Positions 12,190-23,449 are shown, counted from the first letter of the stretch. The stretch: 64,000 nucleotides of DNA from Cryptomeria japonica (GCF_030272615.1 NC_081413.1:720147867-720211866), one strand, 5' to 3'. Made by a program: numbers and translations. The notes: generated from the sequence alone by a model not told the origin.

Positions 12190-15100
12190 ATGAAATTTAT
12201 CAAAAACAGATTTAAAGTCCTGCATAAAAGTCTTCATGGCTAATGACCATGACTCAATTAATGAGGTAGCAACCTCACTTTCTGTCTGCATTTGAGAGAT
12301 ATGTTCTTCCATGGCATCAATTGTGCTCATCTCTTAAGTGGTTGTTAATGCTTCCAGATTAAGAAAGCACTTCTGAAGAATTTGCAATCTGGGTAATAAA
12401 ACCAGTTGAAGCTCCTGCAAATCTCTTGCCCGGTTACTAATCTCCACTTCTATTCTGGCAAACTGAAGCTAATACCGATGAACAGTTTGCCCATATGTAG
12501 TTAAAGAATCATAGGGCATCTTAAAGGTGCTTATGTATGCCTGCAAATCAGATTGTAGTTTATCCTTTTGTGCAAGCACATCATCACAAAATAGATGGGG
12601 TTGGCTGATTTTGCTTAACAGTAGCTTGCCCTCATCCATAGCATCTCTTATGTTCTTCTACTATTTCAGAAGTTCAGATCGGAGCTCGTTCAGTTTCTTC
12701 ACTAAGGCAGTGTTTAGTGCCTTTTGATGCTTCTTCAGTGCATTAGCTTCAACAACCTCTTCTAGACATTGTACCTGGTCCTCCACAACTGTACATAGAA
12801 GTTTTAATTTGCCCAGAGAGGAATCGGTACCGGGGAGGTTGGTACTAGGAATTAAACTGGTAAGAGTGTCAATCACAATTTGAATGCCATCTTGTTCCTT
12901 TTTCCTCCTTAATGTTTCTAGTCTCTCCTGAGCTAGCTTTATGCTTTGCAACAGCTCTGATTCATCTGCAGATTGGAGGTCAATAGGACTGGTGATGTCA
13001 GCCGGTTTGGCTTGACCATTGGTTGCCTTTGGGGTCTCCACTTGTGTGCTCTTTGTTGCTTCCTTCTTCTCTTTGGCTCTTTGCTTTTCCTCTTCTGCCT
13101 TCTTTTGCTCCTTTTCTTCTTTCTTTTTCTTCTCTTCTTCCTTCTTCCTTTCTTCTTCCTTTCTCTTCTCCTCGTTTTGTTTCCTCTTCTCCTCTTCTCC
13201 TCTTCTTTTCACTTCTCTTCTTCTTTCTTTTTCTCTTCCTCTTTCTTCTTCTCCTCTTCCTTCCTTTTCCCTTCTTCTTTCCTTTTCTCTTCCTCTTTCT
13301 TCTTCTCCTCCTCTTTCTTCTTTTCTTCTTCTTTTATCTTTTCCTCTTCTTTTCTTTTCTCTTCTCTTCTTCTTGTTTTCTCTTCTCTTCCTCTTGTTTC
13401 CTCCTCTTCCTCTTTCTCTTTGTCAACTTTCTCCTTCTCCCATTTCTCCTTGTTTGTGTCTGGAGTGATATCATCACCATCCAGTGCGTCCACATCAATA
13501 GTTTCCACCTGTTTTGTAGCTTGTTCTTCCTCATCATCAAATGCCTCAACCAGGTTTCCGGCTTCCGGTTCCTGTTCAGCCTTTCTATTGGCTTTAGCTA
13601 CTTTGTGCATTTTCAGAGCAGCTTTGGCATGGAAGTGTGTATCTTTCACCACTTCAGAAACTTCGCCTTCCAGTAACAAGAGTCTTCTTCTTCTCATGAA
13701 GAAGAGGCCTTTGTACCGGTTCACGATTTCAAACAATTCAAAGTTAGAAGCATCAGGAAAGTATTCTGCAAAAATCTTCTCTCTGATCTCTTGTTCTTTC
13801 TCGATGGCAAGGCGCCATTTATTATCTAAAGAATTGTATAAAGAATTAGGTGTCTCAGATCTAATGTTTGATGGTGACCAATCATAAACACATAAATAAT
13901 TGATGATTTACCGCTCTACTTCTTCTCTCTCACTATCGCTAAAATCATCAAAATATTCTTTCAAATCACTAAGCAATTTTCTTTTAATGTTCTTAATAGT
14001 CCTTTGACAATGTGTCATCGGCTTATAAGAAGACATATCGATATTTACCAGTGCTGATGAGGCGGGTGTATTACTAGTAGTTTTTGCTTTCTTGCTTGTC
14101 TACCTAGTCTTTTTAGGTTGTACTTTCGGTTCTGTATCCTCAGATTCTGGTGAGTTTCTCTTGGTCTTCTGCTTCCTTTTAAAAACTTTAGCGGGAGAAA
14201 CTTCTGGTTTCTTTTTGGCTAGTGACCGCTTGGTCACTTTAGGGCTAGCTGAGGTAACCGATGCTGATACCGCCAGTGTTGCCTTGCCCTTTTTCTCTTT
14301 AGGGTTCTCAACTGGAGGTGTTATCCTCTCTAAGTAGGTACCGGTGCGCTTTGCCTTAGCATCAAGCGATGAGGCAAGCAAGGTAGAGGCATACTCGTCT
14401 AACATGTCATACATGACCTCATATCCCATAGGTTCTACTTCTTCCTGTCTCAGCTCTACTGCCTCCATTATGCACTCATCTACTTTAATGGTAAAGCAGA
14501 TGTCCTCTTTATATTTCTTAACAATGTCTCCAGATATCCTCATCCTTTGGCTCATCTTCCGCCTGAATTCATCAAAATATTTATTCAAGACCTTAGGATA
14601 TCCGGTTCCCACCGCTTGGAGACTTTCCCTAATTTTTTTGGTGACCAGTTGGTCAGCAAACCATGAATATCACCGACTCCTAGGAAATAGCCTTGGAAGT
14701 AGAAAAATAGGCCGACCAAAAGTTGTCCAAATTTGAACCTTAGGGCACTGTCTTGTTTGATGGACTTCAAGTTTTGTAGAAGTTGCTTCTACATACAGGT
14801 GCATAGATCAAATGAAGCATCTTCCTTGATCATTCTGTAGGTGGCATTCACCGCAGAAGCAGAGACAAAGTTTATACTGCTGGCATAAAATGTCCGATAT
14901 CCAATTACCATGCAAGCATACTTGATCAAGTAGTCTTTGATGGTGTTGACGGTCATTCCCCATTGGTCGCTTAGAGAACCGGTGAGCTTAGTCATTTCAT
15001 TCTTGATGATCTTTCTTAGGGCTAACACTTCACCTCTGTTGCAGAAACCGGTGATGGCATGAACTACTTCAGGAGTAATGTCATGCGTCCTTTCGAGATA

Positions 15101-15610
15101 CATCTTGTCGCCATGCACTCTGCTCAGAATGATGCAAATGTTCTCTTCAGTGAATTCTCCAAGGAAATAAACCGCATTGTGAAGTTTCTTCCTCTCCAAG
15201 ATGTTGTATTTGAGTTTGATCTTCTTTTCATCCCCACAGAATAGACCTAGCTGAGAGTGAATCGCTAGAGATCCTAGGTCTTCCAGTTTGCAGTCAATGT
15301 ACCCTAAAATATCCCCTTCAACAATGAATTTGGTGGGTATTTGAGACAGGGTGTTGTATTTCATTTTCCTTTGAATAAATTTAGCAGAATTCATAGGTGC
15401 ACTAGAACTAGAGTGCGATGCAGAAGCCGTGATTAACTGATAAACAAGAATTTTGAGAAATACCTTCACAATTTCAAAATTTAGGGTTTGACAAATGCAA
15501 CTCCCACCACACCACTTCGGTTGCTTGACTACCGCTTGGTGTTCTTCACTTGATTGATTGTAAATATCTCTGGATTCTTCTGCAATATTTAAAATCTCTC
15601 CAAATCGCAA
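12190..15610 (-). pseudogene. ORF2 of element D: unknown globular domain plus Lys/Glu-rich coiled coil
   Basis: About 1,100 codons on the minus strand. A likely ATG is at 15393 (MNSAKFIQRKMKYNTL); the open frame begins earlier at 15610. Part 1 (15393-14600) is globular, with IVEGDILGYIDCKLEDLGS and HDITPEVVHAITGFCNRGEV, and is cut by a TAG at 14789 that fits a Gln codon. A frameshift near 14612 leads into part 2 (14612-14100), which is basic and Ser/Pro/Lys-rich. Part 3 (13736-13050) becomes an almost pure Lys/Glu repeat. Part 4 (13000-12200) is a further helical region (LQSIKLAQERLETLRRKKEQ). No enzyme motif is seen. Part 1 matches by eye the relic at 40870-41095 in element E. Function is unknown; it could be structural or a captured gene. 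Confidence 0.7.
13212..13374 (+). repeat. Long polypyrimidine tract inside ORF2 of element D
   Basis: Bases 13212-13335 are pyrimidines without exception, and after one A the run continues to 13374. It is the complement of the Lys/Glu repeat coding region. Mirror-like polypurine/polypyrimidine DNA of this length can form triplex structures. Confidence 0.9.
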
Positions 15611-15878
15611 GTTGAATCACCTTTCGTCACTCTGCTCTTGGAAATTTCTTCACTCGTAAACTGTTAAGTGAAAATGACTTTGAAAAATCCCTTTAAACAA
15701 ATTCTCAGCTACCATAATAAATGCATCACCATTAGGGCATAAAATCTAATTTTGCCTTTTACTGCTTCCACTCTTCCGCCAACTAACAGATAACACATAC
15801 CGGTTAAGGTCTTTTACCGATATAAACCGGGGGTTCAAAACATTTCACCGATTTGTTCCCCCTAAGCTTTTCTGAAGT
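15611..15878. other. Spacer between ORF1 and ORF2 of element D
   Basis: No coding signal. On the minus strand, CTTAGGGGGAAC lies just after the ORF1 stop. A similar CTTAGGGGGAGG lies in the same place in element E (39650), which suggests a conserved site in the spacer. Confidence 0.4.
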
Positions 15879-17165
15879 TTAGTTTTCCGGTTCAGAGACT
15901 TCCACACTAGGTGCAAAAACTGATTGATCTTGTGACACTTCTTCAGATTTCTTTTTCCAAGTTTTATGCATTCTTGCTTGAATGGTTTCAACATCAATCT
16001 TCCCTTCTGGAGTGATCGGTATATCATCCGTTAGGTTCTTTCTCATTCTGCAAGTTCTAGCAGTGTGTCCTGGTTTGTTGCAGTGGTAGCATACCATTCC
16101 AAGTGTTTTCCATCGTCCATTATTCATACTACCATTCTTCTTTCTGCATGTTGCAACTGTGTGACCGCCACCATGACAAATCATACAGGTTGTTCTCCAA
16201 CTAGTTACCGCTTGATAACTACCTGACCGATGGTTGTAGGTATTGTATCGGTTGGGATTCCGATTCATAAAGGGTTCCGGAAAAGATTCTTGAGTCCTTT
16301 GAGGATATCTTCTAGCGTTGTGCACTACTGACCTGCATTCAAATGCTCTATGCCCAAACTTGTTGCATGCATAACAATTTCCATTGAATCTATTGGATCT
16401 AGGCTTATTGTTTATAAAATAAGGAAAATTATTGTAAGCCTTATTTCTACATACATTAGCAGTATGTCCTTCCTTGAGACAATTAAAGCAAACAGGTTTA
16501 AAATTTTGCTTACCTTTATCCTTTGATGTCACTTGCTTCTTTGATGCTACATCTTTTGCTCCAAAGGTCTCACCTTCCTCATACCCAGAGAAACCAAGTC
16601 CATTAGTATTCTTTACGGGTTTAGCTGATTCAAGCTTTTGCTCTAGCTTAGCAGCACTCTGATTGAATTTGGCAAGAATTTCCTTTGACTCAGTGAGTTC
16701 CTTGGTAATAGAAGCATTGGATTCCTTCAAGGTTGCATTCTCGAAGATAGCCATGTTTAGTTCACCTTGCATTTCTTCTTTTTACACTTTACTCTCTTGG
16801 AAAAGAGCAGTAAGGGCACTGATTTCTTGCTTCAGCTTGGAGATCTCATGATCTTTGTCTTTTACCAGATCTTCAGCTTTCCTCCAGTTCTCAAGCTCTT
16901 GACACATTCTTATAGTCAGTCCTTCCAACTCTTTTCTTAGGTTGGCATTAGATTCATTCAATTTTTCAACTTCTTCAACTAGGGCATCCATGTCCGCTTC
17001 ATCAGTTGAGATGTTTTTAGTAAGTTCCATCAATTTCTCAGTATGCTCTCTTCTTTTGGCCAAAGAGGCTTTATTTTTGACTTTGAGTTCATCATAGGCT
17101 CTCTCAATTTGAGTGAGACGATGAGTAAGTTCCCTCATAGGGTATTCTCCCATATCTCCTTCCAA
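15879..17165 (-). pseudogene. ORF1 of element D: coiled coil plus four CCHC zinc knuckles (gag-like)
   Basis: A 428-codon frame from ATG 17165 with a single in-frame TAA at 16782. Residues 1-190 are a heptad-rich coiled coil (for example ELTHRLTQIERAYDELKVK). From about residue 225, four perfect C-x2-C-x4-H-x4-C knuckles follow: CFNCLKEGHTANVC, CYACNKFGHRAFEC, CMICHGGGHTVATC and CYHCNKPGHTARTC, separated by Asn/Arg-rich linkers. Zinc knuckles of this type bind nucleic acid in retrotransposon gag. The usual copia gag domain seen in element C is absent and replaced by the coiled coil. It is the first gene after the primer site. It is most likely a nucleocapsid-like protein that packages element RNA. 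Confidence 0.85.
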
Positions 17166-17188
17166 GTGGTTAGACTTATAGAAAGGGA

Positions 17189-17201
17189 GGTTCTGATACC
17201 A
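17189..17201 (-). promoter_or_regulatory. Primer binding site of element D
   Basis: On the minus strand it reads TGGTATCAGAACC, two bases inside the 5' LTR. Its first ten bases match the complement of the plant initiator tRNA-Met 3' end. Confidence 0.9.
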
Positions 17202-17203
17202 AT

Positions 17204-18376
17204 TGATGAATACTAAGAGGGGGGGTGAATTAGTATACCAAAAAATACTGAACTCAAACCCTTAAACAATTTAGCAGTTAACCTATACAACAGATTTACT
17301 AACAAACCGGTTAAGATAAATGCAAACCAAACAACAAATAAAACATTCACCCACAAGAGCACAATCACCATAACACAAGATGTTTTGACGTGGAAACCCA
17401 AATGGGAAAAACCACGGTGAGTAAAAACTCACAAGTAACTATCTGGCAGAATAGAAACCAGACTGGTTAAGGTCAGACCGGTTAGGGTCATACAATGTTC
17501 TTCACCAGAACAGGTCCTGTTAGGAATATAGATATCTGTTAGGAGATAAGTCCTATTAAAGACTACCTTGTGAGAGGATTTTAGATTCACAGTTGTGAAC
17601 CACCTTGTTAGAGGATTTACAAAGACTTTTCTAAGCCTACCCGGTTAAGGGTTTTAGACTTGTCGAAGATATGAGTAATCAACAAGTAGAGTGACCTAGT
17701 TACTAGCACATAATGCTTGGTTAGATCCTTGATAACTCATTGTTAATGCATTTCAGCATTACTTTGGTCTTCAATATCTTCACTCTAACTCTTCATACAG
17801 ACCTTTCTCTTCTATGATTGCACATACAAAAACCCTCAACAACAACTCTTACATCACACACGCAAACCCTAGACATGATGTCCTTATAAAGGAATCTGAT
17901 TTCATGTCGGTCCAATAGGATTTGACTACAAGTTCCTAGGTTCAGTGCATCTGGACCCATTTGATAACACGACACAAAATCATCGCCAAAGCATCGGTGG
18001 AAGATAACTCATCACAGAAATACCGGTTGGTAACTCATCACAGAGTAATACCGATTCATACAATTTACCGATTACCGGTTGTCAAAATGAAGACTGGTAA
18101 ATCAAAGTGTTAACTACCACTTTGTTCCTTCATACCGCTTGAGATCCTCGAACCGCTTGGGGTCATCCTATTGCTTGGGTATTCATACCGCTTGGGTCTT
18201 CATACAATCTAAGACCGATAATCATCTTCTGTAAAATATTGATAGTCTAAAGACTATAATACATAATATCGGTTGGAACAATTACCAGTTGAGCATAACT
18301 CATACATCAAGAAAGTGTACACAAAGCAAGTGTGTGTCCATCAATGACAATTATAACAACATAAAAAATGCCAACA
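17204..18376 (-). repeat. 5' LTR of element D
   Basis: Partner of 10748-11907. It starts TGATGAATACTAAGAGGGG on the plus strand and ends GCCAACA, directly followed by the right ATGTT copy. It has an extra AGACCGGTTAGGGTC-like segment near 17477 relative to the other LTR. Confidence 0.95.
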
Positions 18377-18381
18377 ATGTT
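18377..18381. repeat. Target-site duplication, right copy (element D)
   Basis: ATGTT, identical to 10743-10747. Confidence 0.95.
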
Positions 18382-18987
18382 AGTAGGGGGATGGGTAGAC
18401 AACGGTATCCTCTGCCAAGTCCTCTGAAACCATAAATTAAATTTTGTTACTACTTCTTGAGGGGCTCTCTTTATCGTAATCAATTGATGCGTCAAGTATG
18501 ACCTATCAGCCTTGTTAGAGAATCTTTGAAAAAAGTGGTCTCCCAACTGATCCCAATCGCCTATAGAGTTTGGAGCAAGGAACCTGTACCAGTCTAGAGC
18601 TCTCCCTTTCAAAGACACTACAAGCAGTCTCAAAGCTACATTTTGTTCAGTTATACTATGGATCATGCAGACGTTGGCTATATCTTGCAGGTGCTCTCCA
18701 GGAGTTTTGGGACATTCTCTAGTAAAATTAGGAACAACTTTCAAAGCGGCAGAGGGGATTGGGCCCCATACTATAGGTAAGACTGGAGGAATGAGAGGGA
18801 TTCCATTATTCCATGTAACAAAATTTCTAGGTGGAATCTGAGCCATTATTATTATAGGAACAAGCGCATGGAAAATAGGCGGGTTCTGGGAAGAGGAGGC
18901 GGCTAGTTGATGGATGTTTACCAAGGGTGAAATAAGAAAACTAGGATTCAAAGTTGTTTGACTCCTGGTAACGGGTTTGTGGCTCAT
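18382..18987 (-). pseudogene. Gag, N-terminal half (element A)
   Basis: The frame starts at ATG 18987 (MSHKPVTRSQTTLNPSF), only about 27 bases from the primer site. It contains the gag core, including LKGRALDWYRFLAPNSIGDW, FFQRFSNKADRSYL and FNLWFQRTWQRIP. The frame then meets the element D insertion at STHPPTN and continues at 10742. This half is open; the stop that ends it belongs to D. Confidence 0.85.
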
Positions 18988-19014
18988 ATACTAGCTTAAC
19001 CTTATTCAAAATTT

Positions 19015-19034
19015 GGGTCCCACTGGGCATGCCA
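19015..19034 (-). promoter_or_regulatory. Candidate primer binding site of element A
   Basis: The minus strand reads TGGCATGCCCAGTGGGACCC just upstream of gag. It has the TGGC...CCCA.TGGG pattern of Tat-type primer sites. A second candidate, TGGCGCCCTTCC, lies near 20105-20116, so the assignment is not certain. Confidence 0.6.
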
Positions 19035-19044
19035 CAAAAAAAAC

Positions 19045-20161
19045 TGGTGACTCTTAATTTTACCTTAAACTTGAACAGTCTTATGGGATATTCAGTGATG
19101 GGGACCGATTGCGTGAAAATCACTGAATGACCTTCAGGTTTGAGAAGTCGACTCTTCATATAGTTGGGGGAGAAAAGGGGAAAGAGGAAACTTTAAAGCA
19201 AATGATCTACGCTACTTAGGCGATACGCCAGAGCATTTCATAATAGTATTAAAAGCATATAAAACTCAGAGGTATGCAGTTTTAAAGCACATTCAACAAT
19301 CTACATGCCCAGAAACGTTTGAGAGAGTAACTCAACAAGAACTTATTTAACATAAAATGACATTTAGCCATTCATCTAATAGATAACAAGTCTCATGACA
19401 TAGTTTAATCCGACGAGTCTCACAGTAAACATCACAGAAGTTAATAGATTAGAAAACAACAAAGAAGTTAATATATTAAGCTTCAAATAAAATCATCACA
19501 AAGGCCACAGGCACAATCTGACACAATTATCCTTCACCAAGTTTCAATAACGTAAAGGCTTGTTAATGAGCCAAAGTTTTTTAAAAACTCTCCAAAATTC
19601 TGCACCCTTCGAATGAGGAAAACCTAAGTATAAATAGAGCCTTTGACTCAACTAACAACCTGCAGCATCAGCATCCTTTCAACAACCGCTTCTGACCAAA
19701 ACCTATCGTGGCACACTGCGAGGTCATACCCAGCAAAATCACCCTTGAAGTTGTTATTTCCACTATGTCGTGGTGACCCCTGCACCTGCCTAACAAGAAA
19801 ATCGTAATCCAAATTGCGGCCTGATTCATGAACTATCATGGATGACACATGACACCTCGGGAGAGAACCAAAAATGGGTGCTGAGAGACCATCTATTTGT
19901 GTAACACAGAGACACCAAGTGTCTTTACCTTTACATGATGGACAGTGGGGCCGAGAGGAGTGCCATGCCATAAAAACCCGAGCCACGCGACAACCCCGTG
20001 TTCCTCCAAACTTCGAATGAGAAAAGCAAGTGATCAAACGTAACGTCGAGATGACACATGACTCGCGTGTTTTGTACGAGGAGCATAGCAGAAAAATAAA
20101 AAAGGAAGGGCGCCAACTGATCAAAATGTCGCCTATTGACGACTTAAAAATAATGTTAACA
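19045..20161 (-). repeat. Candidate 5' LTR of element A
   Basis: Lies upstream of the primer site and on the plus strand begins TGGTGACTC and ends GTTAACA. It is GC-richer than its flank and contains a TATAAATAG box at 19629-19637 that is canonical on the plus strand and reads CTATTTATA in the element's direction. The partner LTR is outside the window, so the right end could lie further right, up to 20822. Confidence 0.5.
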
Positions 20162-20822
20162 CATCCAATTAGAGATTGAATCGGATCACACAACCAATGA
20201 ACCTAATTGGAATTTCAACCCTTTTCTACACTTGAATTGTGGCTAGATCTATTAGGTTCGCCCCTCTCTAATGTAATGGTTAATTTGGCTATTTAATATT
20301 TTTATTATCCTAATTTAACCTTAATTCCTAATTCACACCATTACCTTTTGGTGAACCCAACATCGTTCATGCTTAATTTTGATTTATTGTCTCAGATCTA
20401 ATTGTTTATGCATTTTAAAATTTAAATTTACACTCATAAATTGAATTACATAAATTTAGAGGTTAAATTCACAAAAACCCTAATTTATAATTCTAAAATT
20501 AACTTGTGGGTTGCACAATTTTTCAAGTGTATTTTTCAGATCTGATCTTTATGCCATGTTATGCCATGATTTAAGAGGCATTTATTGTTAAAATTCAAAA
20601 TTTGCATTACTTAATTAATTGGTTAATCAATCATTTTTACAAAAAATGGTATTGTTTAATCATAATTTTCAAATTTGGCATTGAAATTTCCCTCCTTTGT
20701 GCATGAGTTTTTTTACCCTTAGTCCTACATACAATATTCCCATGAGAAGTTGTGGACTTAAGCCTTCCAAAGGCTTGAACACTGGAGATATGGAGGTTGA
20801 TTTGGACAACTTATTTCATGAG
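20162..20822. other. AT-rich flank between element A and element B
   Basis: No gene seen. It may be the outer part of the element A LTR or unrelated flank. It does not match the copia LTR fragment found on the other side of element B. Confidence 0.4.
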
Positions 20823-22034
20823 TGTGTGAGCTTGAATTTCATCCTCAAAATGTTACCTGTAATAAGTTTGTTTCACAAAATACAATGGAAATGCATACAG
20901 GAAATCCAAATCCACTAATGAAACTACATGAAATACATACTAAAATAAAACATTATTTTACCTTCATGGCTTATGTCTCATTGTGTCCTAACTCCACTGT
21001 TCCTGGTTGTAGATGGTGTGCTCTCAGACAATGCACTGATGGCTTCCAAGATGGCATATGAAGAATGGACTGATAACTTGTAGTTAACTGATAGTATGAT
21101 ATGCAAAGCTACATGATTATGCTAAAATGATAGTGCTATATGATTATATTGCTAAAATGATATTTGCTATTTGCTAATTGTTTCAAAAACTCACAGATGC
21201 ATATGATTAATTGAAAACTATTTTAAAGACTAACTCTCTCAACTGAAGCTCTTGATTCTATAGACTTTGAGAGGATAAGATGATGTGGCTCAAATCAATG
21301 GTCATGATCAGATATGCAGATTTGAATGGCTATGAGCAAAGGTGAAGGTTGAGAGAAAGGGGGAAGGAGAAGACAAGTGTCACTCATCTCACCTTGACTG
21401 GGTTGCTGACTGAGAGAATCTAGGAATGGTTGGAGGAAATTTAGGCATGAGAGGACAAGTGGACTCAAGTCCTTCCTAAGATGTAGGGGGTGTTGGAGAG
21501 AATATAGGAAATGGTTATGAAATATGTGTACGTACACAATTTTCATTAAGTTTGGAGGTTGGAGTTAAATGATGAATTAATATTTAAGAAATATTAATTT
21601 CCTTAGCCACATGTTTGATGAGTTGGTAAAGGGAAGATGGAGTGGAGATGGAAGAATGAGTTGGAAAAGGGATTAAATAATATAGAAATTATTTAATATT
21701 TGAGACTATAGGATAGGAGAATATCTATTAAATATTGGATATTTAGTTGTTTGGAGGAGATAATTAAATATTAGATATTTAATTAACTTGGTTAAAGGAA
21801 TAATTAAATATTAGATATTTAATTAATTAGAAGAATACGATAATCAAATATTAGATATTTAATTAATTAGAAGAATATTATAGATGAATTAATTAATAAA
21901 ATATTAATTAATAGAAAGACATGAAAATGAATTAAATAAATTAATCTTTTTAAATTAACTATTTAATAGAAGAATAATTATTAAATAAATATTAAATATT
22001 TATTTAATTGCTCAGCCAATTCTAGGTGTATACA
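20823..22034 (-). repeat. 3' LTR of element B
   Basis: Pairs with 37000-38254. From about 21720 it carries three copies of an AT-rich unit of roughly 37 bases centred on TTAGATATTTAATTAATTAG, against four in the other LTR. Confidence 0.95.
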
Positions 22035-22572
22035 TTTTGCGCCTCTTTGAAATAATGTGAAAACAACATTGTTTCAAAGATTAAATCAAGTCTTGATAAT
22101 GTGCCCGATGGAGATTAAAAACCCTGATTGTGTGCCCCCTCAGGAGATTGATCGTGAAATTGTCGAAAATTCTGGTTTGAATGATTGATCTCATGATAAA
22201 AATTTAGTCAATTAAATTCATTTGGAAAAAACAAATTAAATTGCCCCATTGAAATTAATTATTCTTTAAAATAGTAAATATAAAATTAACCAAGACTAAT
22301 TTTAACTTCATTGTTATCCTTGTCAACTTTTTGTTTGAAAATATTCTAGCCGCGGTGGCGAAATGGTGATTCTGGTGGAGAACCATCGTTTTGAATGAGT
22401 TCGACGATATCAACAGCCTATTGAGTATGGGTATCCGGTATGTATCTTATCCTGAGCCTTTTTTTCAAGTTTGAATTCAAAATTTCATGTTTTTCAGAGC
22501 TTTTTTGGATTTTTAAAATTTTTTCGGCATTATTTTAGCACTTTTTTGGATTTTTTGAATTTTTTCGGCATT
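22035..22572. other. Inner flank of the 3' LTR of element B
   Basis: Non-coding. At 22508-22583 a unit of about 44 bases containing TTTTTTCGGCATTATTTTAGC is repeated and leads into the GCGC-word array. The minus-strand polypurine tract beside the LTR (AAAGAGGCGCAAAA) is weak. Confidence 0.5.
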
Positions 22573-22890
22573 ATTTTAGCGCTTTTGCAGTTTGTTTTAG
22601 CGCATATGCAACTAGGTTTAGCGCAAATGCTTAGATTAGCGCATATGCTCGATATGTTAGCGCTTATGTTCAAGATGTTAGCGCATATGCATAGGGTAGC
22701 GCAAATGCGTTGTTTGTTAGCGCATATGCCTAGAAAGGTAGCGCTTTTGCATGGATTAGCGTTTATGCCTATAGTTTTAGCGCTTTTGTTAAAAAAGATA
22801 GCACATATGCACTAAGTTAGCGCATTTGCATTTAGTTTTAGCGCATTTGTTGTAGTTTGGCGAAAATGCTCAATAGGATAGCGCTTTTGC
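22573..22890 (+). repeat. Array of TTAGCGC-(A/T)-TATGC words, left copy in element B
   Basis: About 16 irregular units, 18-23 bases apart, share TTAGCGC followed by ATATGC, AAATGC or TTTTGC. Between units the sequence is not conserved. The words read inward on the plus strand, upstream of the antisense ORF at 23450. The array at 36605-36945 is its mirror image. Confidence 0.9.
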
Positions 22891-23010
22891 TTAAATTGAC
22901 ATTTTTGATAAGTGCAAAAGCTAAAAATCACTTTGATAAGTAGATTTAACATGTTTAATACGCATTGATGATGAAATAGAGTCTTGATTTATCGATTGCG
23001 TGATTGCGTG

Positions 23011-23177
23011 ATTGATAGATAGCTTTGATTAGCTTGATTGATATATAGCGTTGATTAACTTGATTGATAGATAACGTTGATTAGCTTGATTGATCGATAG
23101 CGTTGATTAGCTTGATTGATAGATAGCGTTGATTAGCTTGATTGATAGATAGCGTTGATTAACTTGATTGATAGATT
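23011..23177 (+). repeat. Minisatellite, about 26-base unit
   Basis: About six copies of AGCTTGATTGATAGATAGCG followed by TTGATT, with single-base changes, in the leader of the antisense ORF. Confidence 0.9.
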
Positions 23178-23302
23178 GAGTAGCTCTAAGAAACCGATTT
23201 AGTTTATGATGTAAGAGTTTAGCAGTGTTTTTGAGTAAACTCAGTGTTTGATAAAAAACCATGATTTATAGGTTTTAAAATGTTTTGATAGCGTAAGTTG
23301 CT

Positions 23303-23447
23303 TCAATTTGATTTGATACATAGATTTGATGATTCAATTTGATTTGATAGATAGATTTGATGATTCAATTTGATTTGATTGATATATTTGATGATTTAGT
23401 TTGATTTGATAGATAGATTTGATGATTCAGTTTGATTTGATTGATTT
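23303..23447 (+). repeat. Minisatellite, about 31-base unit
   Basis: About four and a half copies of a unit built on TTTGATTTGATAGATAGATT and GATGATTCAA. It ends directly before the antisense ORF start region. Confidence 0.9.
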
Positions 23448-23449
23448 CT

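Larger units (their letters stand above)
10748..18376 (-). mobile_element. Element D: non-autonomous copia-like LTR retrotransposon nested in gag of A
   Basis: A complete 7.6 kb insertion. LTRs of about 1,160 and 1,173 bases start and end with TG/CA and are flanked by a perfect ATGTT duplication. A TGGTATCAGA primer site follows the 5' LTR and a GGGGGAGA polypurine tract precedes the 3' LTR. The internal 5.3 kb holds two coding units on the minus strand, neither of which shows RT, integrase, RNase H or protease motifs, so it must depend on enzymes from another element. The LTR ends and primer site are of the copia type shared with element C. In the first roughly 300 bases the two LTRs differ at about a dozen places by eye, so the insertion is old but much younger than its host element. 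Confidence 0.95.
1..20161 (-). mobile_element. Element A: Ty3/gypsy Tat-like LTR retrotransposon, 3' end outside window
   Basis: On the minus strand I can follow, in order, a candidate 5' LTR, a primer site, gag, protease, a stand-alone RNase H, RT-RNase H and integrase, then an antisense ORF and another sense ORF running off the left edge. Gag is interrupted by element D at 10748-18376, and its reading frame resumes on the far side of the target duplication. Placing an RNase H between protease and RT, plus extra ORFs after integrase, fits the Tat/Ogre group of plant gypsy elements. Each coding section has stop codons or shifts, so the copy cannot act on its own. The 3' LTR is not in the window, so LTR identity and age cannot be checked here. 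Confidence 0.85.

Noticed and set aside
12973-13887. Plus-strand ORFs rich in Ser, Phe and Leu (up to 304 codons)
   Set aside because: They are the complement of the Lys/Glu repeat in ORF2 of element D; the composition is explained by that repeat.
19629-19637. TATAAATAG as a plus-strand host promoter
   Set aside because: No plus-strand gene follows it; it is more simply part of the LTR, although its direction is odd.
19648-20193. Minus-strand ORF of 181 codons
   Set aside because: It lies in the candidate LTR of element A, has no recognisable motif and spans the promoter region.
21295-21546. Minus-strand 83-codon ORF, repeated at 37474-37725
   Set aside because: It is inside the LTRs of element B and occurs twice only because the LTRs do; no motif.
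22471-22815. Plus-strand ORF of 114 codons with LAHM repeats
   Set aside because: It is a translation of the word array and has no protein-like features.
22573-22890. CRISPR-like look of the GCGC word array
   Set aside because: The repeated word is only about 13 bases and degenerate, spacing is irregular, and the context is a plant retrotransposon.
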